Shown here: positions 33,922 to 43,721 of the stretch, piece after piece
How positions within the stretch are numbered: position 1 is the first letter of the stretch
How the letters are laid out: every line of letters starts with the position of its first letter
Assembly (NCBI RefSeq): GCF_016613475.2
Contig: NZ_CP071517.1
Location: 1,922,001 to 1,986,000 of the forward strand
Source of the DNA: Lysobacter arenosi
GTDB lineage: Bacteria > Pseudomonadota > Gammaproteobacteria > Xanthomonadales > Xanthomonadaceae
Direction of reading: 5' to 3'
DNA: 64,000 nucleotides
Notes under the pieces: model-generated
What the model was told of the DNA's origin: nothing
What the model saw: the letters and a program-made list of their open reading frames with translations, nothing else
Databases searched by the model: none
Program-made: the position numbers and the translations under genes

Positions 33922-35228
33922 CGCGCCATCTCCCGGCACAAGGCGGGAACGTCACCGCGATAACCCATCGCACCGCCCACCAGGAACGACTGCGCCGATG
34001 GCAACCGGTCCACTGCGAACAGCCCAAGGCTGCGCAGCGGCCGCAGCAGTCGCGCCTCGTTGGAACTCAGCCGGGCCAGGCCGTCGGAGAAACCGGTGGT
34101 GCGCTCGCGATCCTCCCGGCGGCGTTCTACATACGCCGCGAGCAACGCGGGCGCACCACAATCGGCGCCAGGGTCGGCGCGGCGTGCGTGCTCGATCAGC
34201 TCGGCCAGGGTCAGCGCGTCGCGCAGCCCGAGGTTGAATCCCTGCGCGCCGATTGGATGGATGGTCTGGGCCGCATTGCCCATCAGCACGGCGCGCGCGG
34301 CGACGGTGCGCTGGGCCAGCACCCGGATCGCCGGGTGCGAACTGCGTGGACCACAGCCGAGAAAGCGTCCGGCACGCCAGCCGAATGCGTCCTGAGCGCG
34401 CGCCAGAAAACCGGCCTCGTCGAGTGCCGCGACCTGCGCTGCGTGCTCACTGGCAACGGCATGGATCAGGCCGTAATGGCGATCGCCGCGCGGCAACAAC
34501 GCTGTCGGGCCTTCGTCACCGAGCCGCTCGTAGGCGGTGCCATCCGGCGGTCGTGCCGCGCGCACGCGGGTGACGAACAGGGTCTGGCCATAGTCGTGTT
34601 CGTCGATGCCGATGCCGAGCGCGTCGCGCACGCCACTGCGGGTTCCGTCGGCGGCGACCAGCAACTGCGCACGCAGCACCCGCTCGCCGCCATCACTGCC
34701 AGCGCCGCCATCGGCGACGCGTACCGCGCAGGCGGCACCGTCCGTCGGCGCCAGGCCGAGGAAGCGGGTCGGCCGATAGCGGCTCAGCCGCGGCAATTCG
34801 GCCAGGCGCGCTTCGAGCGCCTCGCCGAAATCACGCGCGACCACGACCCGGCCAAACTCGCTGCGACCGTAACGACGGGCCTCCAGCAGGCTGCGGCCGA
34901 AGTCGCCGCGGCGGCTGATGTGGATGCGCTCGATCGCGCCGCTGGGGGCGCGCAATTTCTGCAGCACGCCCAGGGCTGTCAGCGCATTGACCGTAGCCTC
35001 GGCAAAGCTGAGGTTGCGCTCGTCGAACACCGCCGGCAGCGCGCCGGCGGGGGCCGCTTCGATCAGGCCCACGTCCAGGCCGATGCGCTCGAGGGCGATG
35101 GCCAGGCTGGCGCCGACCAGGCCGCCACCGACGATGAGGACATCGTGAAGACCGGGCCGGGGCTGACCGGACGAACCGGTCGCGGCGGAGGATTCGGGGG
35201 CCGGGGAATTGGGGGGCAAAACAGGCAT
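33918..35228 (-). CDS. ubiH: 2-octaprenyl-6-methoxyphenol hydroxylase (UbiH-like)
   Basis: A 436-residue flavoprotein monooxygenase. N-terminal extension of about 25 Pro/Ser-rich residues, then VLIVGGGLVGASLAIALERIG (about 30-50), the UbiH-typical FDERNLSFAEATVNAL, and the third FAD motif AAQTIHPIGAQGFNLGLRDAL (about 322-343). Acts in ubiquinone synthesis. UbiH is usually named for the C1 hydroxylase; assignment to this paralogue rather than its neighbour rests on the FDERN motif. Divergent from the DUF6580 gene at 35282. Confidence 0.85.
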   Translation of the reverse strand: MPVLPPNSPAPESSAATGSSGQPRPGLHDVLIVGGGLVGASLAIALERIGLDVGLIEAAPAGALPAVFDERNLSFAEATVNALTALGVLQKLRAPSGAIERIHISRRGDFGRSLLEARRYGRSEFGRVVVARDFGEALEARLAELPRLSRYRPTRFLGLAPTDGAACAVRVADGGAGSDGGERVLRAQLLVAADGTRSGVRDALGIGIDEHDYGQTLFVTRVRAARPPDGTAYERLGDEGPTALLPRGDRHYGLIHAVASEHAAQVAALDEAGFLARAQDAFGWRAGRFLGCGPRSSHPAIRVLAQRTVAARAVLMGNAAQTIHPIGAQGFNLGLRDALTLAELIEHARRADPGADCGAPALLAAYVERRREDRERTTGFSDGLARLSSNEARLLRPLRSLGLFAVDRLPSAQSFLVGGAMGYRGDVPALCREMAR

Positions 35229-35281
35229 TGCGTTATGCTAGCGGTTCCTGAAGGCCGTTACCTTCCAAAGAATCCACCACG

Positions 35282-35863
35282 ATGAATCGTCCTGCATCCG
35301 AGAAACTGTTCGCACCCGGCCCGCTGGTCCTCGCCGGCATGATCGTGGTCGCCGCGCTCACCCGCCTGCTGCCGCACCCGCCGAACTTCTCGCCGGTCGA
35401 GGCCATGGCCCTGTTTGGCGGTGCGTATTTCGCTTCCAGGCGCTGGGCGTTCTTCGTGCCGCTGGCCGGCATGTTCATCTCCGACATCGCCCTGGCCGCG
35501 ATCAATGGTGGCCTGTATTCGACCTGGTTCGGCAGCGCCGGCATCTGGGTGGTCTACCTGTGCGTGGCCCTCACCACGGCGCTGGGCCTGAACCTGCGCG
35601 GCCGCGTCAGTGGTTCGCGCGTGCTTGGCTACTCGCTGGTCGGCTCGGTGCTGTTCTTCGTCGTCACCAACTTCGCTTCGTGGGCGTTCCAGGTGACCCC
35701 GACCTATCCGATGACCGCTGCCGGCCTGGGCGCCGCCTTCGTCGCCGGCATCCCGTTCTTCCAGTGGACCGTGCTGGGCACGCTGTTCTACGCCGCACTG
35801 CTGTTCGGTGGCTTCGCCCTGCTGCGCCAGCGCGTTCCGGCGTTGCGGATGCAGACGGTCTGA
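35282..35863 (+). CDS. DUF6580 family membrane protein, putative transport component
   Basis: A 193-residue protein with about five to six membrane segments. The pattern near residue 30-50 (LTRLLPHPPNFSPVEAMALFGGA) is characteristic of the DUF6580 family and resembles substrate-binding S components of ECF-type vitamin importers, and SDIAL follows. No ATPase or EcfT partner is encoded in the window. Its stop is 20 bases before the cob(I)alamin adenosyltransferase gene on the same strand, which suggests a co-transcribed pair. A cobalamin-related transport role is inference. Confidence 0.75.
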   Translation: MNRPASEKLFAPGPLVLAGMIVVAALTRLLPHPPNFSPVEAMALFGGAYFASRRWAFFVPLAGMFISDIALAAINGGLYSTWFGSAGIWVVYLCVALTTALGLNLRGRVSGSRVLGYSLVGSVLFFVVTNFASWAFQVTPTYPMTAAGLGAAFVAGIPFFQWTVLGTLFYAALLFGGFALLRQRVPALRMQTV

Positions 35864-35882
35864 CCGGCGGCTTTCGGTAACC

Positions 35883-36437
35883 GTGGGCAACCGCCTCAGC
35901 AAGATCTACACCCGCACCGGCGACGACGGCACCACCGGTCTGGGTGACGGCAGCCGCGTCGCCAAGGATTCGGCGCGCGTGGCAGCCTACGGCACGGTCG
36001 ACGAGGCCAACTCCTGCATCGGCCTGGTGCTGGCGACCGACGTGCCCGAAGACATCCGTTCGCTGCTGACGACCGTGCAGCACCAGATGTTCGATCTCGG
36101 CGGCGAGCTGTGCATCCCCGGCCACGCCGCCATCTTCGATGCCGACATCGATCGCCTCGAGCAGCAGCTCGATGCATTCAACGAGCCGCTGCCTCCGCTG
36201 AAGGATTTCATCCTCCCCGGCGGTGGCGAAGCCGCGGCACGCTGCCATATCGCACGCACCGTCGTGCGCCGCGCCGAGCGCGAAACCGTCGCGCTGTCGC
36301 GGCTGGAGCCGGTTCGGCCCGAAGCGGTGCGCTATCTCAATCGCCTGTCCGATCTGCTGTTCGTGCTCGCGCGCGTGCTGGCGCGCGCCAGTGGCCACGG
36401 CGAAGTGCTGTGGAACCACGAGCGCCGCAAGGCCTGA
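35883..36437 (+). CDS. Cob(I)yrinic acid a,c-diamide adenosyltransferase (PduO type)
   Basis: A 184-residue homotrimeric adenosyltransferase that makes adenosylcobalamin from cob(I)alamin and ATP. The P-loop-like ATP site is YTRTGDDGTTGLGDGSRV (residues 8-25), and the C-terminal helices contain FILPGG and CHIARTVVRRAER, with the family-typical RNADLLFVLAR-like segment. It starts with GTG at 35883; no ATG lies nearer the conserved N-terminus. The gene probably forms an operon with DUF6580. Confidence 0.93.
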   Translation: MGNRLSKIYTRTGDDGTTGLGDGSRVAKDSARVAAYGTVDEANSCIGLVLATDVPEDIRSLLTTVQHQMFDLGGELCIPGHAAIFDADIDRLEQQLDAFNEPLPPLKDFILPGGGEAAARCHIARTVVRRAERETVALSRLEPVRPEAVRYLNRLSDLLFVLARVLARASGHGEVLWNHERRKA

Positions 36438-36464
36438 GCGCGCAGAAGTCGGAGCCCGGCTGAC

Positions 36465-37391
36465 ATGCGCGTCTACAGCCACACGGCCTGCACCTTCCAC
36501 GATCCCGGCCCCGGCCACGCCGAGCGCCCGCTGCGGCTGGTCGCCGTGACCGAAGCGCTGCGCGAGAACTTTCCCGGACTCGACTGGCAGGAGGCGCCGC
36601 GCGCAAGTCGCGGGCAGCTGCTGCGCGTCCACGACGATGCATTGCTGGCGCTGGTGCTCGACACCGCCGTCGATGGACCGATGGCGCTCGATCCGGACAC
36701 GGTGCTGGCACCAGGCTCGGCCGAAGCCGCGCTGCGGGCGGCAGGCGCGGGCATCGCCGCGGTCGACGCGGTGATGCACGGCGAAGTACGCCGCGCGTTC
36801 TGCGCGGTCCGGCCGCCTCGACACCATGCCACTTCGGTGGTGGCCATGGGCTTCTGTCTGTTCAACAACATCGCCGTTGCCGCCGCCCATGCCTGCGACA
36901 AGCACGGGTTGTCGCGCGTGGCCGTTGTCGATTTCGACGTTCACCACGGCAACGGCACGCAGGCGATCTTCGATACCGACCCGCGGGTGATGTACCTGAG
37001 CTCGCACCAGATGCCGCTGTATCCGGACACTGGTTACGCCAACGAACGCGGCGTCGGCAACATCGTCAACGCACCGTTGCCACCGGCCTGCGGCAGTGAC
37101 GGCTTCCGCCGCGCCTGGCGCGAGCAGCTGCTGCCGGCCCTGGATTCGTTCCGGCCGCAGATGCTCTTCATCTCCGCCGGCTTCGACGGACACAAGCGCG
37201 ACCCGCTCGCCCAGCTGGAGCTGGAAACCGACGACTACGCCTGGATCACCCGCGAACTGGTCGCCGTCGCCAACCGCCATGGCAACGGCAGGGTCGTGTC
37301 GATGCTCGAAGGCGGCTATGACCTGTCGGCACTGCGCGAATGCAGCGTCGCGCACGTGGGCGCCCTGTCCGAGGGCCCCACCGCGCCTTGA
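36465..37391 (+). CDS. Histone deacetylase-family (acetylpolyamine-type) hydrolase
   Basis: A 308-residue zinc hydrolase of the arginase-deacetylase fold. The active-site His pair is in RPPRHHATSVVAMGFC (about 110), the metal-binding VDFDVHHGNGTQ (about 151) and a later Asp in SAGFDGHKRDPLAQ (about 240), then GGYDLSALREC. Such enzymes deacetylate acetylated polyamines or proteins; which is not known here. It precedes lptD, which starts 8 bases after its stop on the first possible ATG. Confidence 0.9.
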   Translation: MRVYSHTACTFHDPGPGHAERPLRLVAVTEALRENFPGLDWQEAPRASRGQLLRVHDDALLALVLDTAVDGPMALDPDTVLAPGSAEAALRAAGAGIAAVDAVMHGEVRRAFCAVRPPRHHATSVVAMGFCLFNNIAVAAAHACDKHGLSRVAVVDFDVHHGNGTQAIFDTDPRVMYLSSHQMPLYPDTGYANERGVGNIVNAPLPPACGSDGFRRAWREQLLPALDSFRPQMLFISAGFDGHKRDPLAQLELETDDYAWITRELVAVANRHGNGRVVSMLEGGYDLSALRECSVAHVGALSEGPTAP

Positions 37392-37497
37392 CGCGGAAAT
37401 GAACAAGGATGGGAGCATGATGGCGCTCGCGTTGCCCGCTTGCAGTGGATACGGCAAGCTAGCGACCCGTTTCCCCACGCCAAGCGACGGTTCCCGA

Positions 37498-39978
37498 GTG
37501 CGCCAATCCCTACGCCTGCTCCCGTTGTCGCTGTGCATCGCGCTGGCCCTGCCCGCGCACGCCGCCGACGGCGACGGAGAGGATTGGGGCCTGTGTCCGA
37601 TCGTGGACGCGGTGCCGTCCTTCGATGACGCGCCCGCTCCGATGGGCAACATGGCCACGCGTGGCCAGGAACCGACCGATATCGACGGTGGCCAGCTCGA
37701 GCGTTCGGCCAACGACCAGGACATCGTCGTCCAGGACAACGTCAAGCTCAATCGCGGCGACCAGTTCCTCGGCACCGACAAGCTCAGCTACAACGAGCAG
37801 ACCGGCAAGTACAGCGCCATCGGCCACGTCCGCTACCAGGACTCGGGCATGCGCGTCACCGCGGCGCGCGCCGAGGGCGATCAGACGGCCGACCAGCACC
37901 GCATCGAGGACGTCCAGTACCAGCTGACCCAGCGCCGTGGCAACGGTGGCGCCGAGCGCATCGACCTCAATGGCCCCAAGGGCAGCCTGGTCGGTTCGAC
38001 CTATTCCACCTGCGCGCCCGACCAGCGCGCGTGGGAACTTCGCGCGCATCGCATCGACATCGATACCGCCGAAGGCATGGGCGTGGCACGCAACGCCACC
38101 ATCCGCATCGGCAAGGTGCCGGTGATGTACGTGCCGTGGTTCATGTTCCCGGTCGACGAGCGCCGCCGCACCGGCCTGCTGTATCCGCAGCTTTCGCTGT
38201 CGGGACGCAACGGTTTCGACTGGCGGCAGCCGGTCTACCTCAACCTTGCCCCGAACTACGATGCCACGCTCTTTCCGCGCTACATGAGCGACCGCGGCAG
38301 CCTGCTGGGCGCCGAGTTCCGCTGGCTTTATCCAAACGGCAGGGGCGAGGTTTATGGCAACTGGATGCCGAAGGACGACCTGCCCGGCAACGAGCCCGAG
38401 CGCTACCTCTACGATCTCAACGGCAATCCGATTCCGGGCGCCACGCTGCCCGAGGACAATCGCGGTCAGTTCGCCCTGACCGCCACCCACAACCTCAACA
38501 GCACCTGGTACGCCAACACCAACCTGGGCTGGGTCAGCGACACACATTACTTCGAGGATTTCAGCAGCAGCCTGTACGGCATTTCGAACTCCACGATCCG
38601 CAGCGATGCGGGCCTGTATGGTCGTGGCCGCTACTGGGAAGCGCAGCTGATGGCCGACCATTACCAGTTGGCCGACTACACCCTGACCGATGCCAGCCTG
38701 GCGTTCGATCGCCTGCCGCGTGCCTACGCGCACTGGGCGCAGCCGGTGGTCGGAAACTGGTTGCAGGCAGGTGTCGACACCGAAGCGGTGCGCTTCCAAC
38801 ACACCGAGTTCCTCGGCGGCTCACGCTTTGACCTGAAGCCCTACGTTGTCATGCCGCTCGAAGGCGCCGCCTGGTTCATCCGCCCCAAGCTGGCATGGCG
38901 CTACACCGCCTACCAGGCCGACGGCAGCGGTCTGCAGCGGGCCACCGAATTCGTCCGGCGTTATGGCGGCACGGTAACGCCCGAGCTGATCGAACAGTTC
39001 AGCGACAGCACCCAGAGCCGCAACATGCCGATCACCTCGGTTGACGCCGGACTCTACTTCGATCGCAACACCACGATCCGCGGCGACGGCTACCTCAATA
39101 CGCTCGAGCCACGTATCTACTACCTGAACGTCCCCTACCGCGACCAGTCCGGCCTGTCGATCTACGACACCGGCGCGACCACGTTCAGCTGGGGCCAGCT
39201 GTTCCGCGACAACCGATATACCGGTGCCGACCGCCAGGCCGATGCCAACCAGCTCACCGCGGCCCTGACCACGCGCCTGATCAGCGAGGAAACCGGCCAG
39301 GAACGGCTGGCGGCGAGCCTGGGCCAGATCTTCTACTTCGACGACAGCAGGGTCACCCTGCCCAACGAGGCGCCGATCGAACAGGGCAAGTCGGCCTGGA
39401 TCGCCGACGCCAGCATCAGCCCGAGCGACCGCTGGACGATCGCGGGCACGTACATGTGGAACCCGAAGTACCGCGCCGAGGACATGACCAGCTTCCGCGC
39501 CCGCTACATCTTCGACAACAACGGCGTGGTCAATTTCGGCTACCGCTACCGGCGCAACTCGGGCTTCCGCCCGGGGATCGACCCGCCGGAGAACCAGGAC
39601 CTGCTCGAACAGGCCGATTTCTCGTTCCTGTACCCGATCAACCGCACCTGGAGCGTGGTCGGCCGCTACTACTACTCGATCCTCGACAAGAAGCAACTTG
39701 AGACGATCGCCGGTGTCCAATGGGAGAGCTGCTGCCTTGCCGCCCGACTGGTGGGCCGCCGCTACCTGCGCAATCGTGATGGTGAACTGGATACCCGGAT
39801 CATGTTCGAGTTTGAACTCAAGGGCCTGGGCTCGGCCGGGCAGAACGTAGAGCGCGCCCTGCGCCGTGGTATCCTCGGTTACAACCGCGATGACCTCTAT
39901 CTCGTGCCGCCAAGCTCCGCGGAGCGCCTGAACAACGGCGGCGGCCAAGTCGAATCAACTCCCGACCCGACCCTATGA
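37498..39978 (+). CDS. lptD: LPS-assembly protein LptD
   Basis: An 826-residue outer-membrane protein that inserts lipopolysaccharide. Signal peptide at 1-22 (VRQSLRLLPLSLCIALALPAHAA), periplasmic OstA/LptA-like domain (about 60-220), then a beta barrel of about 26 strands (from about 235 to the C-terminus). The GTG at 37498 gives an N-terminus that is the signal peptide itself; the ATG at 37399 is in frame and would add 33 residues. The stop overlaps surA by 4 bases. It acts with LptE and depends on SurA for folding. Confidence 0.93.
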   Translation: MRQSLRLLPLSLCIALALPAHAADGDGEDWGLCPIVDAVPSFDDAPAPMGNMATRGQEPTDIDGGQLERSANDQDIVVQDNVKLNRGDQFLGTDKLSYNEQTGKYSAIGHVRYQDSGMRVTAARAEGDQTADQHRIEDVQYQLTQRRGNGGAERIDLNGPKGSLVGSTYSTCAPDQRAWELRAHRIDIDTAEGMGVARNATIRIGKVPVMYVPWFMFPVDERRRTGLLYPQLSLSGRNGFDWRQPVYLNLAPNYDATLFPRYMSDRGSLLGAEFRWLYPNGRGEVYGNWMPKDDLPGNEPERYLYDLNGNPIPGATLPEDNRGQFALTATHNLNSTWYANTNLGWVSDTHYFEDFSSSLYGISNSTIRSDAGLYGRGRYWEAQLMADHYQLADYTLTDASLAFDRLPRAYAHWAQPVVGNWLQAGVDTEAVRFQHTEFLGGSRFDLKPYVVMPLEGAAWFIRPKLAWRYTAYQADGSGLQRATEFVRRYGGTVTPELIEQFSDSTQSRNMPITSVDAGLYFDRNTTIRGDGYLNTLEPRIYYLNVPYRDQSGLSIYDTGATTFSWGQLFRDNRYTGADRQADANQLTAALTTRLISEETGQERLAASLGQIFYFDDSRVTLPNEAPIEQGKSAWIADASISPSDRWTIAGTYMWNPKYRAEDMTSFRARYIFDNNGVVNFGYRYRRNSGFRPGIDPPENQDLLEQADFSFLYPINRTWSVVGRYYYSILDKKQLETIAGVQWESCCLAARLVGRRYLRNRDGELDTRIMFEFELKGLGSAGQNVERALRRGILGYNRDDLYLVPPSSAERLNNGGGQVESTPDPTL

Positions 39979-41336
39979 AGAAACTATTCGCGTCCGCCCT
40001 TGCCGTCGCGGTGCTCTCCGGCACCCTGCCGCTGGCGACCGCAACGGCCCAGGAGCCCACCGGCTCGGTCCAGCCCATCGACGGCATCGCTGCCGTGGTC
40101 GACGAGGACGTGATCCTCAAGACCGAACTCGACCGCGCCGTTGCCAACATCCTCGGTCAGTACGCCGGCCGCGAGGCCCAGCTGCCGCCGCGCGAGGTGC
40201 TCGAGCGCCAGGTGCTCGAACGCCTGGTCCTGGTGAAGCTGCAGGTTGCCCGCGCAGCGGGTACCGGCGTGCGGGTCACCGACCAGGAAGTCGACCAGGC
40301 CATCGCCGGCATCGCCCAGCAGAACCGGGTCAGCCCCGAACAGCTGCGCCAGCAGCTGGCCCGCGAAGGCACCTCCTACAATGATTTCCGCAGCTCGATC
40401 CGCGATGAACTGCTGATCCAGCGCCTGCGCCAGCGCTTCGCGCAGAGCCGGGTCACGGTCAGCGACTCGGAAATCGACGCCGCCATGGCCGCCCAGGCCA
40501 ACAGCGGCAACCAGTACCACCTGGCCCACATCCTGGTGCAGCTGCCCGAAGGCGCCACCGCCGAGCAGATCGCCGTCGCGCAGAAGAAGATCGAGGGCGT
40601 GAAGGCCCTGATCGAGAAGGGCGAGATGGACTTCGCCGCGGCCGCCGTGCGCTACTCCGACAGCCCGAACGCGCTGGAAGGCGGCGATCTGGGCTGGCGC
40701 AGCGTCGACGAGATCCCGCAGGCGTTCACCTCGATGATGCGCAGCATGAGCCCGGGCGATGTCACCGCACCGATCCGCGGCCCCAGCGGCTTCCAGCTGG
40801 TCAAGCTGGTCGAGACCCGCGACGCCTCGCAGGCGGCACCGGCCATGGTCACCCAGTACCAGGCCCGGCACATCCTGATCCGCGTCGACGACAAGACCGA
40901 CGATGCCAAGGCCAAGGCCAAGGCCGCGACGCTGCAGGCCCGTCTGGCCGGCGGCGCCGACTTCGCCCTGCTGGCACAGGAAAACTCCGAGGACCCGAGC
41001 TCGCGCGGCAAGGGTGGCGAGCTGGGGTGGTTCACGCGCGACGAATTCGGCCCCGACTTCGGCGCGGCCCTGGCCGGGCTGCAGCAGGGCCAGGTGTCCG
41101 CTCCGGTGCGCACGCAGGCCGGCTGGCACCTCGTCAAGCTCGAGGGCACGCGCGAAACCAACGTGGGCGACAGCAACCGTCGCGCCCAGATCCAGGAAAC
41201 CATTGGCCGTCGCAAGCTCGAGGACGAGTGGAACCGCTACCTGCGCGAGATGCGCGGCGAAGCCTTCGTTGACGTCCGCGTCGGCAAGGCCGCCGAGCCC
41301 GCCACCCCGGCCGCGGCGCCCGCCAGCGGCAGCTGA
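39975..41336 (+). CDS. surA: Periplasmic chaperone and peptidyl-prolyl isomerase SurA
   Basis: A 453-residue exported folding factor for outer-membrane proteins. Signal peptide about 1-26 (ending ATAQ), N-terminal chaperone module (about 35-165), first parvulin domain (about 175-275, YHLAHILVQLPEG), second parvulin domain (about 285-385, YQARHILIRVDDK). C-terminal Ala/Pro tail. It overlaps lptD by 4 bases; LptD is one of its known clients. Confidence 0.95.
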   Translation: MKKLFASALAVAVLSGTLPLATATAQEPTGSVQPIDGIAAVVDEDVILKTELDRAVANILGQYAGREAQLPPREVLERQVLERLVLVKLQVARAAGTGVRVTDQEVDQAIAGIAQQNRVSPEQLRQQLAREGTSYNDFRSSIRDELLIQRLRQRFAQSRVTVSDSEIDAAMAAQANSGNQYHLAHILVQLPEGATAEQIAVAQKKIEGVKALIEKGEMDFAAAAVRYSDSPNALEGGDLGWRSVDEIPQAFTSMMRSMSPGDVTAPIRGPSGFQLVKLVETRDASQAAPAMVTQYQARHILIRVDDKTDDAKAKAKAATLQARLAGGADFALLAQENSEDPSSRGKGGELGWFTRDEFGPDFGAALAGLQQGQVSAPVRTQAGWHLVKLEGTRETNVGDSNRRAQIQETIGRRKLEDEWNRYLREMRGEAFVDVRVGKAAEPATPAAAPASGS

Positions 41337-41347
41337 GTGATCCCGGG

Positions 41348-42382
41348 ATGACCCCCGGGAACAACCATGCCCGGCTCGCCCTGGTGCCGGGCGAACCGGC
41401 AGGGGTCGGCCCCGAGTTGTGCGTGCGGCTGGCACAGCGGCCGCGCGACTATTCCCTGACCGCCTTCGCCGACGCACGCAGCCTGCGGGCTGCCGCCGCC
41501 GCGCTGGGCCTGCCACTGCAATTGCTGCCACCCGGGCAGCCGGCCCTCGGGCCCGGCGAACTGGCCCTGGTCGAGGTCACCAACGCCGTTGCCCCCGAGT
41601 TCGGCCATCCCGACCCGCGCAATGCGCAGGCGGTGATCGCTGCCCTGCTGCAGGCCGCGCAGGGCTGCCTCGATGGCACGTACGACGGCGTGGTCACCGG
41701 CCCCGTGCACAAGGCCGTGATCAACGAAGGCGGCATTGCCTACACGGGCACGACCGAACTGTTGGCGCAACAGGCCGGGAGTGAGGTGGTGATGATGCTG
41801 GCCAACGACGTCGTCCGCGTCGCCCTGGTCACCACCCACCTGCCCCTGCGTGCGGTCGCCGATGCCATCAGCGCGCGGGCGTTGACCCACACCCTGCTGA
41901 CCACCCATGCGGCACTGCGCCACGATTTCGGCATTGCCGAGCCAGTGATCGCGGTGCTGGGCCTGAACCCGCATGCCGGCGAAGCCGGCCACCTCGGCCG
42001 CGAAGAGCTGGACATCATCGAACCGGCCATCGCCACGCTGCGCGCCCAGGGCCTGAGGCTGGTGGGTCCGCTGCCCGCCGATACCGCCTTCCTGCCGGCC
42101 AAGCTGCGCGGCTTCGACGCGGTGGTGGCGATGTACCACGACCAGGGATTGCCGGTGCTGAAGTACAGCGGCTTCGAACACGCGGTGAACCTCACCCTCG
42201 GCCTGCCCTACCCGCGCGTGGCAGTCGACCACGGCACCGCGCTGGAACTGGCGGGCCAGGGCGTGGCCGACGCTTCGAGCCTGATCGCCGCCGCCGATAC
42301 CTGTGCCCGCATTGCCCGCATCCGGCGCAGCGCTTCGGGCACATCCTCAACGAGCACAATTTCCAAGGGCTCGCCCGCATGA
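41348..42382 (+). CDS. pdxA: 4-hydroxythreonine-4-phosphate dehydrogenase PdxA
   Basis: A 344-residue enzyme of the DXP-dependent pyridoxal-phosphate pathway. Recognisable motifs: LVPGEPAGVGPELC (residues 12-25), TGPVHKAVINEGG (about 117-129) with zinc-binding His, TTHLPLRAVADAIS, LGLNPHAGEAGHLG (about 205-218) and VAMYHDQGLPVLKY (about 260-273). The last 25 residues are a non-conserved tail that runs over the ksgA start (4-base overlap). Confidence 0.95.
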   Translation: MTPGNNHARLALVPGEPAGVGPELCVRLAQRPRDYSLTAFADARSLRAAAAALGLPLQLLPPGQPALGPGELALVEVTNAVAPEFGHPDPRNAQAVIAALLQAAQGCLDGTYDGVVTGPVHKAVINEGGIAYTGTTELLAQQAGSEVVMMLANDVVRVALVTTHLPLRAVADAISARALTHTLLTTHAALRHDFGIAEPVIAVLGLNPHAGEAGHLGREELDIIEPAIATLRAQGLRLVGPLPADTAFLPAKLRGFDAVVAMYHDQGLPVLKYSGFEHAVNLTLGLPYPRVAVDHGTALELAGQGVADASSLIAAADTCARIARIRRSASGTSSTSTISKGSPA

Positions 42383-43188
42383 GCACGCGCCACTTCACCG
42401 AGCCGGCAAAGAAGCACCTCGGCCAGCACTTCCTGCACGACCGCCGGATCATCGACATGATCGTGCAGGCGGTCGATCCCAAGCCGGGCGATCGCCTGGT
42501 CGAAATCGGTCCCGGCCAGGGCGCCATCACGTTTCCGCTGCTCGACCGCCATGGCGAGCTGACGGTGATCGAGTTCGATCGCGACCTGATCTTTCCGCTG
42601 ACCGATGCCGCGCGCGCGCACGGCACGCTGGAAGTGATCCACCGCGACGTGCTCAGCGTCGACTTCAGCGCGATCGCGCGCAACAGTGGCGCCGGCGACG
42701 GAAAGATCCGACTGGTCGGCAACCTGCCCTACAACCTGTCCTCGCCGATCCTGTTCCATGCGCTGGACCATGCCACGGCCATCCACGACATGGTCTTCAT
42801 GCTGCAGAAGGAAGTGGTCGACCGCATGGCCGCCGGGCCGGGCAGCAAGGTCTACGGACGCCTGGGCGTGATGCTGCAGGCCTACTGCCACGTGACGCCG
42901 CTGTTCGACGTACCGCCGGGCGCGTTCAAGCCGCCGCCGAAGGTGGATTCGGCCGTGGTGCGGCTGGTGCCGCGCGCACCGGAGACCATTGGCGTCGCCG
43001 ATCCGGCCATGTTCACCGCAGTCGTGCGCGATGCGTTCGGGCAGCGTCGCAAGACCCTGCGCAATGCACTGTCGAAACTGTGCGATGCGGCCGCGATCGA
43101 GGCTGTCGGCGTACGCCCCGACGCGCGCGCCGAACAGATCGAGGTCGCCGATTTCGTGCGCCTGGCCAACTCGCTGGCAAAGGCGTAG
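42379..43188 (+). CDS. rsmA: 16S rRNA dimethyladenosine transferase RsmA/KsgA
   Basis: A 269-residue SAM-dependent enzyme methylating A1518 and A1519 of 16S rRNA. KKHLGQHFLHD (residues 11-21) and the SAM motif VEIGPGQGAITFPLL (about 41-55) are diagnostic; NLPYNLSSPI (about 116-125) is the catalytic NLPY. Overlaps pdxA by 4 bases as in many Gammaproteobacteria. Confidence 0.96.
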   Translation: MSTRHFTEPAKKHLGQHFLHDRRIIDMIVQAVDPKPGDRLVEIGPGQGAITFPLLDRHGELTVIEFDRDLIFPLTDAARAHGTLEVIHRDVLSVDFSAIARNSGAGDGKIRLVGNLPYNLSSPILFHALDHATAIHDMVFMLQKEVVDRMAAGPGSKVYGRLGVMLQAYCHVTPLFDVPPGAFKPPPKVDSAVVRLVPRAPETIGVADPAMFTAVVRDAFGQRRKTLRNALSKLCDAAAIEAVGVRPDARAEQIEVADFVRLANSLAKA

Positions 43189-43321
43189 CCGGCGCAATGC
43201 AGTGAACGGACCCGCAACGCGCATCGGCTGGACGTCGGCCATGCGCCTCCTGGCGCCCGCCTTCAACGGCTCGTGCACACAACGTTGACCAATTTTCGAC
43301 GCCTCGCCCTACACTGTCGGC

Positions 43322-43705
43322 ATGGAACGCAGTACCGATTACGCCGTCGACGTCTCCGTCGCCACCCGTTACCTCGATGACCAGTCCGAGCCTGGCCAGG
43401 ACCGCTATGTCTTCGCCTACACGATCAGCATCCGCAATGCCGGCCGCGTGCCCGCGCGCCTGCTGAGCCGGCGCTGGCTGATCACCGACAGCAACGGCAA
43501 GGTCCAGGAGGTCGAGGGTGAGGGCGTGGTGGGCGAGCAGCCGTACCTGCGCCCCGGCGACGACTTCGAATACACCTCCGGTGCCGTGCTGGAAACCAGC
43601 CACGGCATGATGGAAGGCAGCTACCACATGCTCGCCGACGATGGCACGCAGTTTGATGCGCCGATTCCGGCCTTCAGCCTGTCCGTGCCGCGAACGTTGC
43701 ACTGA
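43322..43705 (+). CDS. apaG: ApaG
   Basis: A 127-residue ApaG-fold protein, fibronectin III-like. The signature [24 protein letters not shown] with the run [23 protein letters not shown] is typical of the family. Its biochemical role is not settled; it is encoded between ksgA and apaH in most relatives. ATG at 43322 begins the conserved N-terminus. Confidence 0.93.
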   Translation: MERSTDYAVDVSVATRYLDDQSEPGQDRYVFAYTISIRNAGRVPARLLSRRWLITDSNGKVQEVEGEGVVGEQPYLRPGDDFEYTSGAVLETSHGMMEGSYHMLADDGTQFDAPIPAFSLSVPRTLH

Positions 43706-43721
43706 CCGGGCCCATCAGCAC

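Noticed and set aside
42301..42378. Possible upstream extension of ksgA in its own frame
   Set aside because: The frame is open upstream of the ksgA ATG and reads plausibly just before it, but it has no ATG, GTG or TTG there and lies within the pdxA end.
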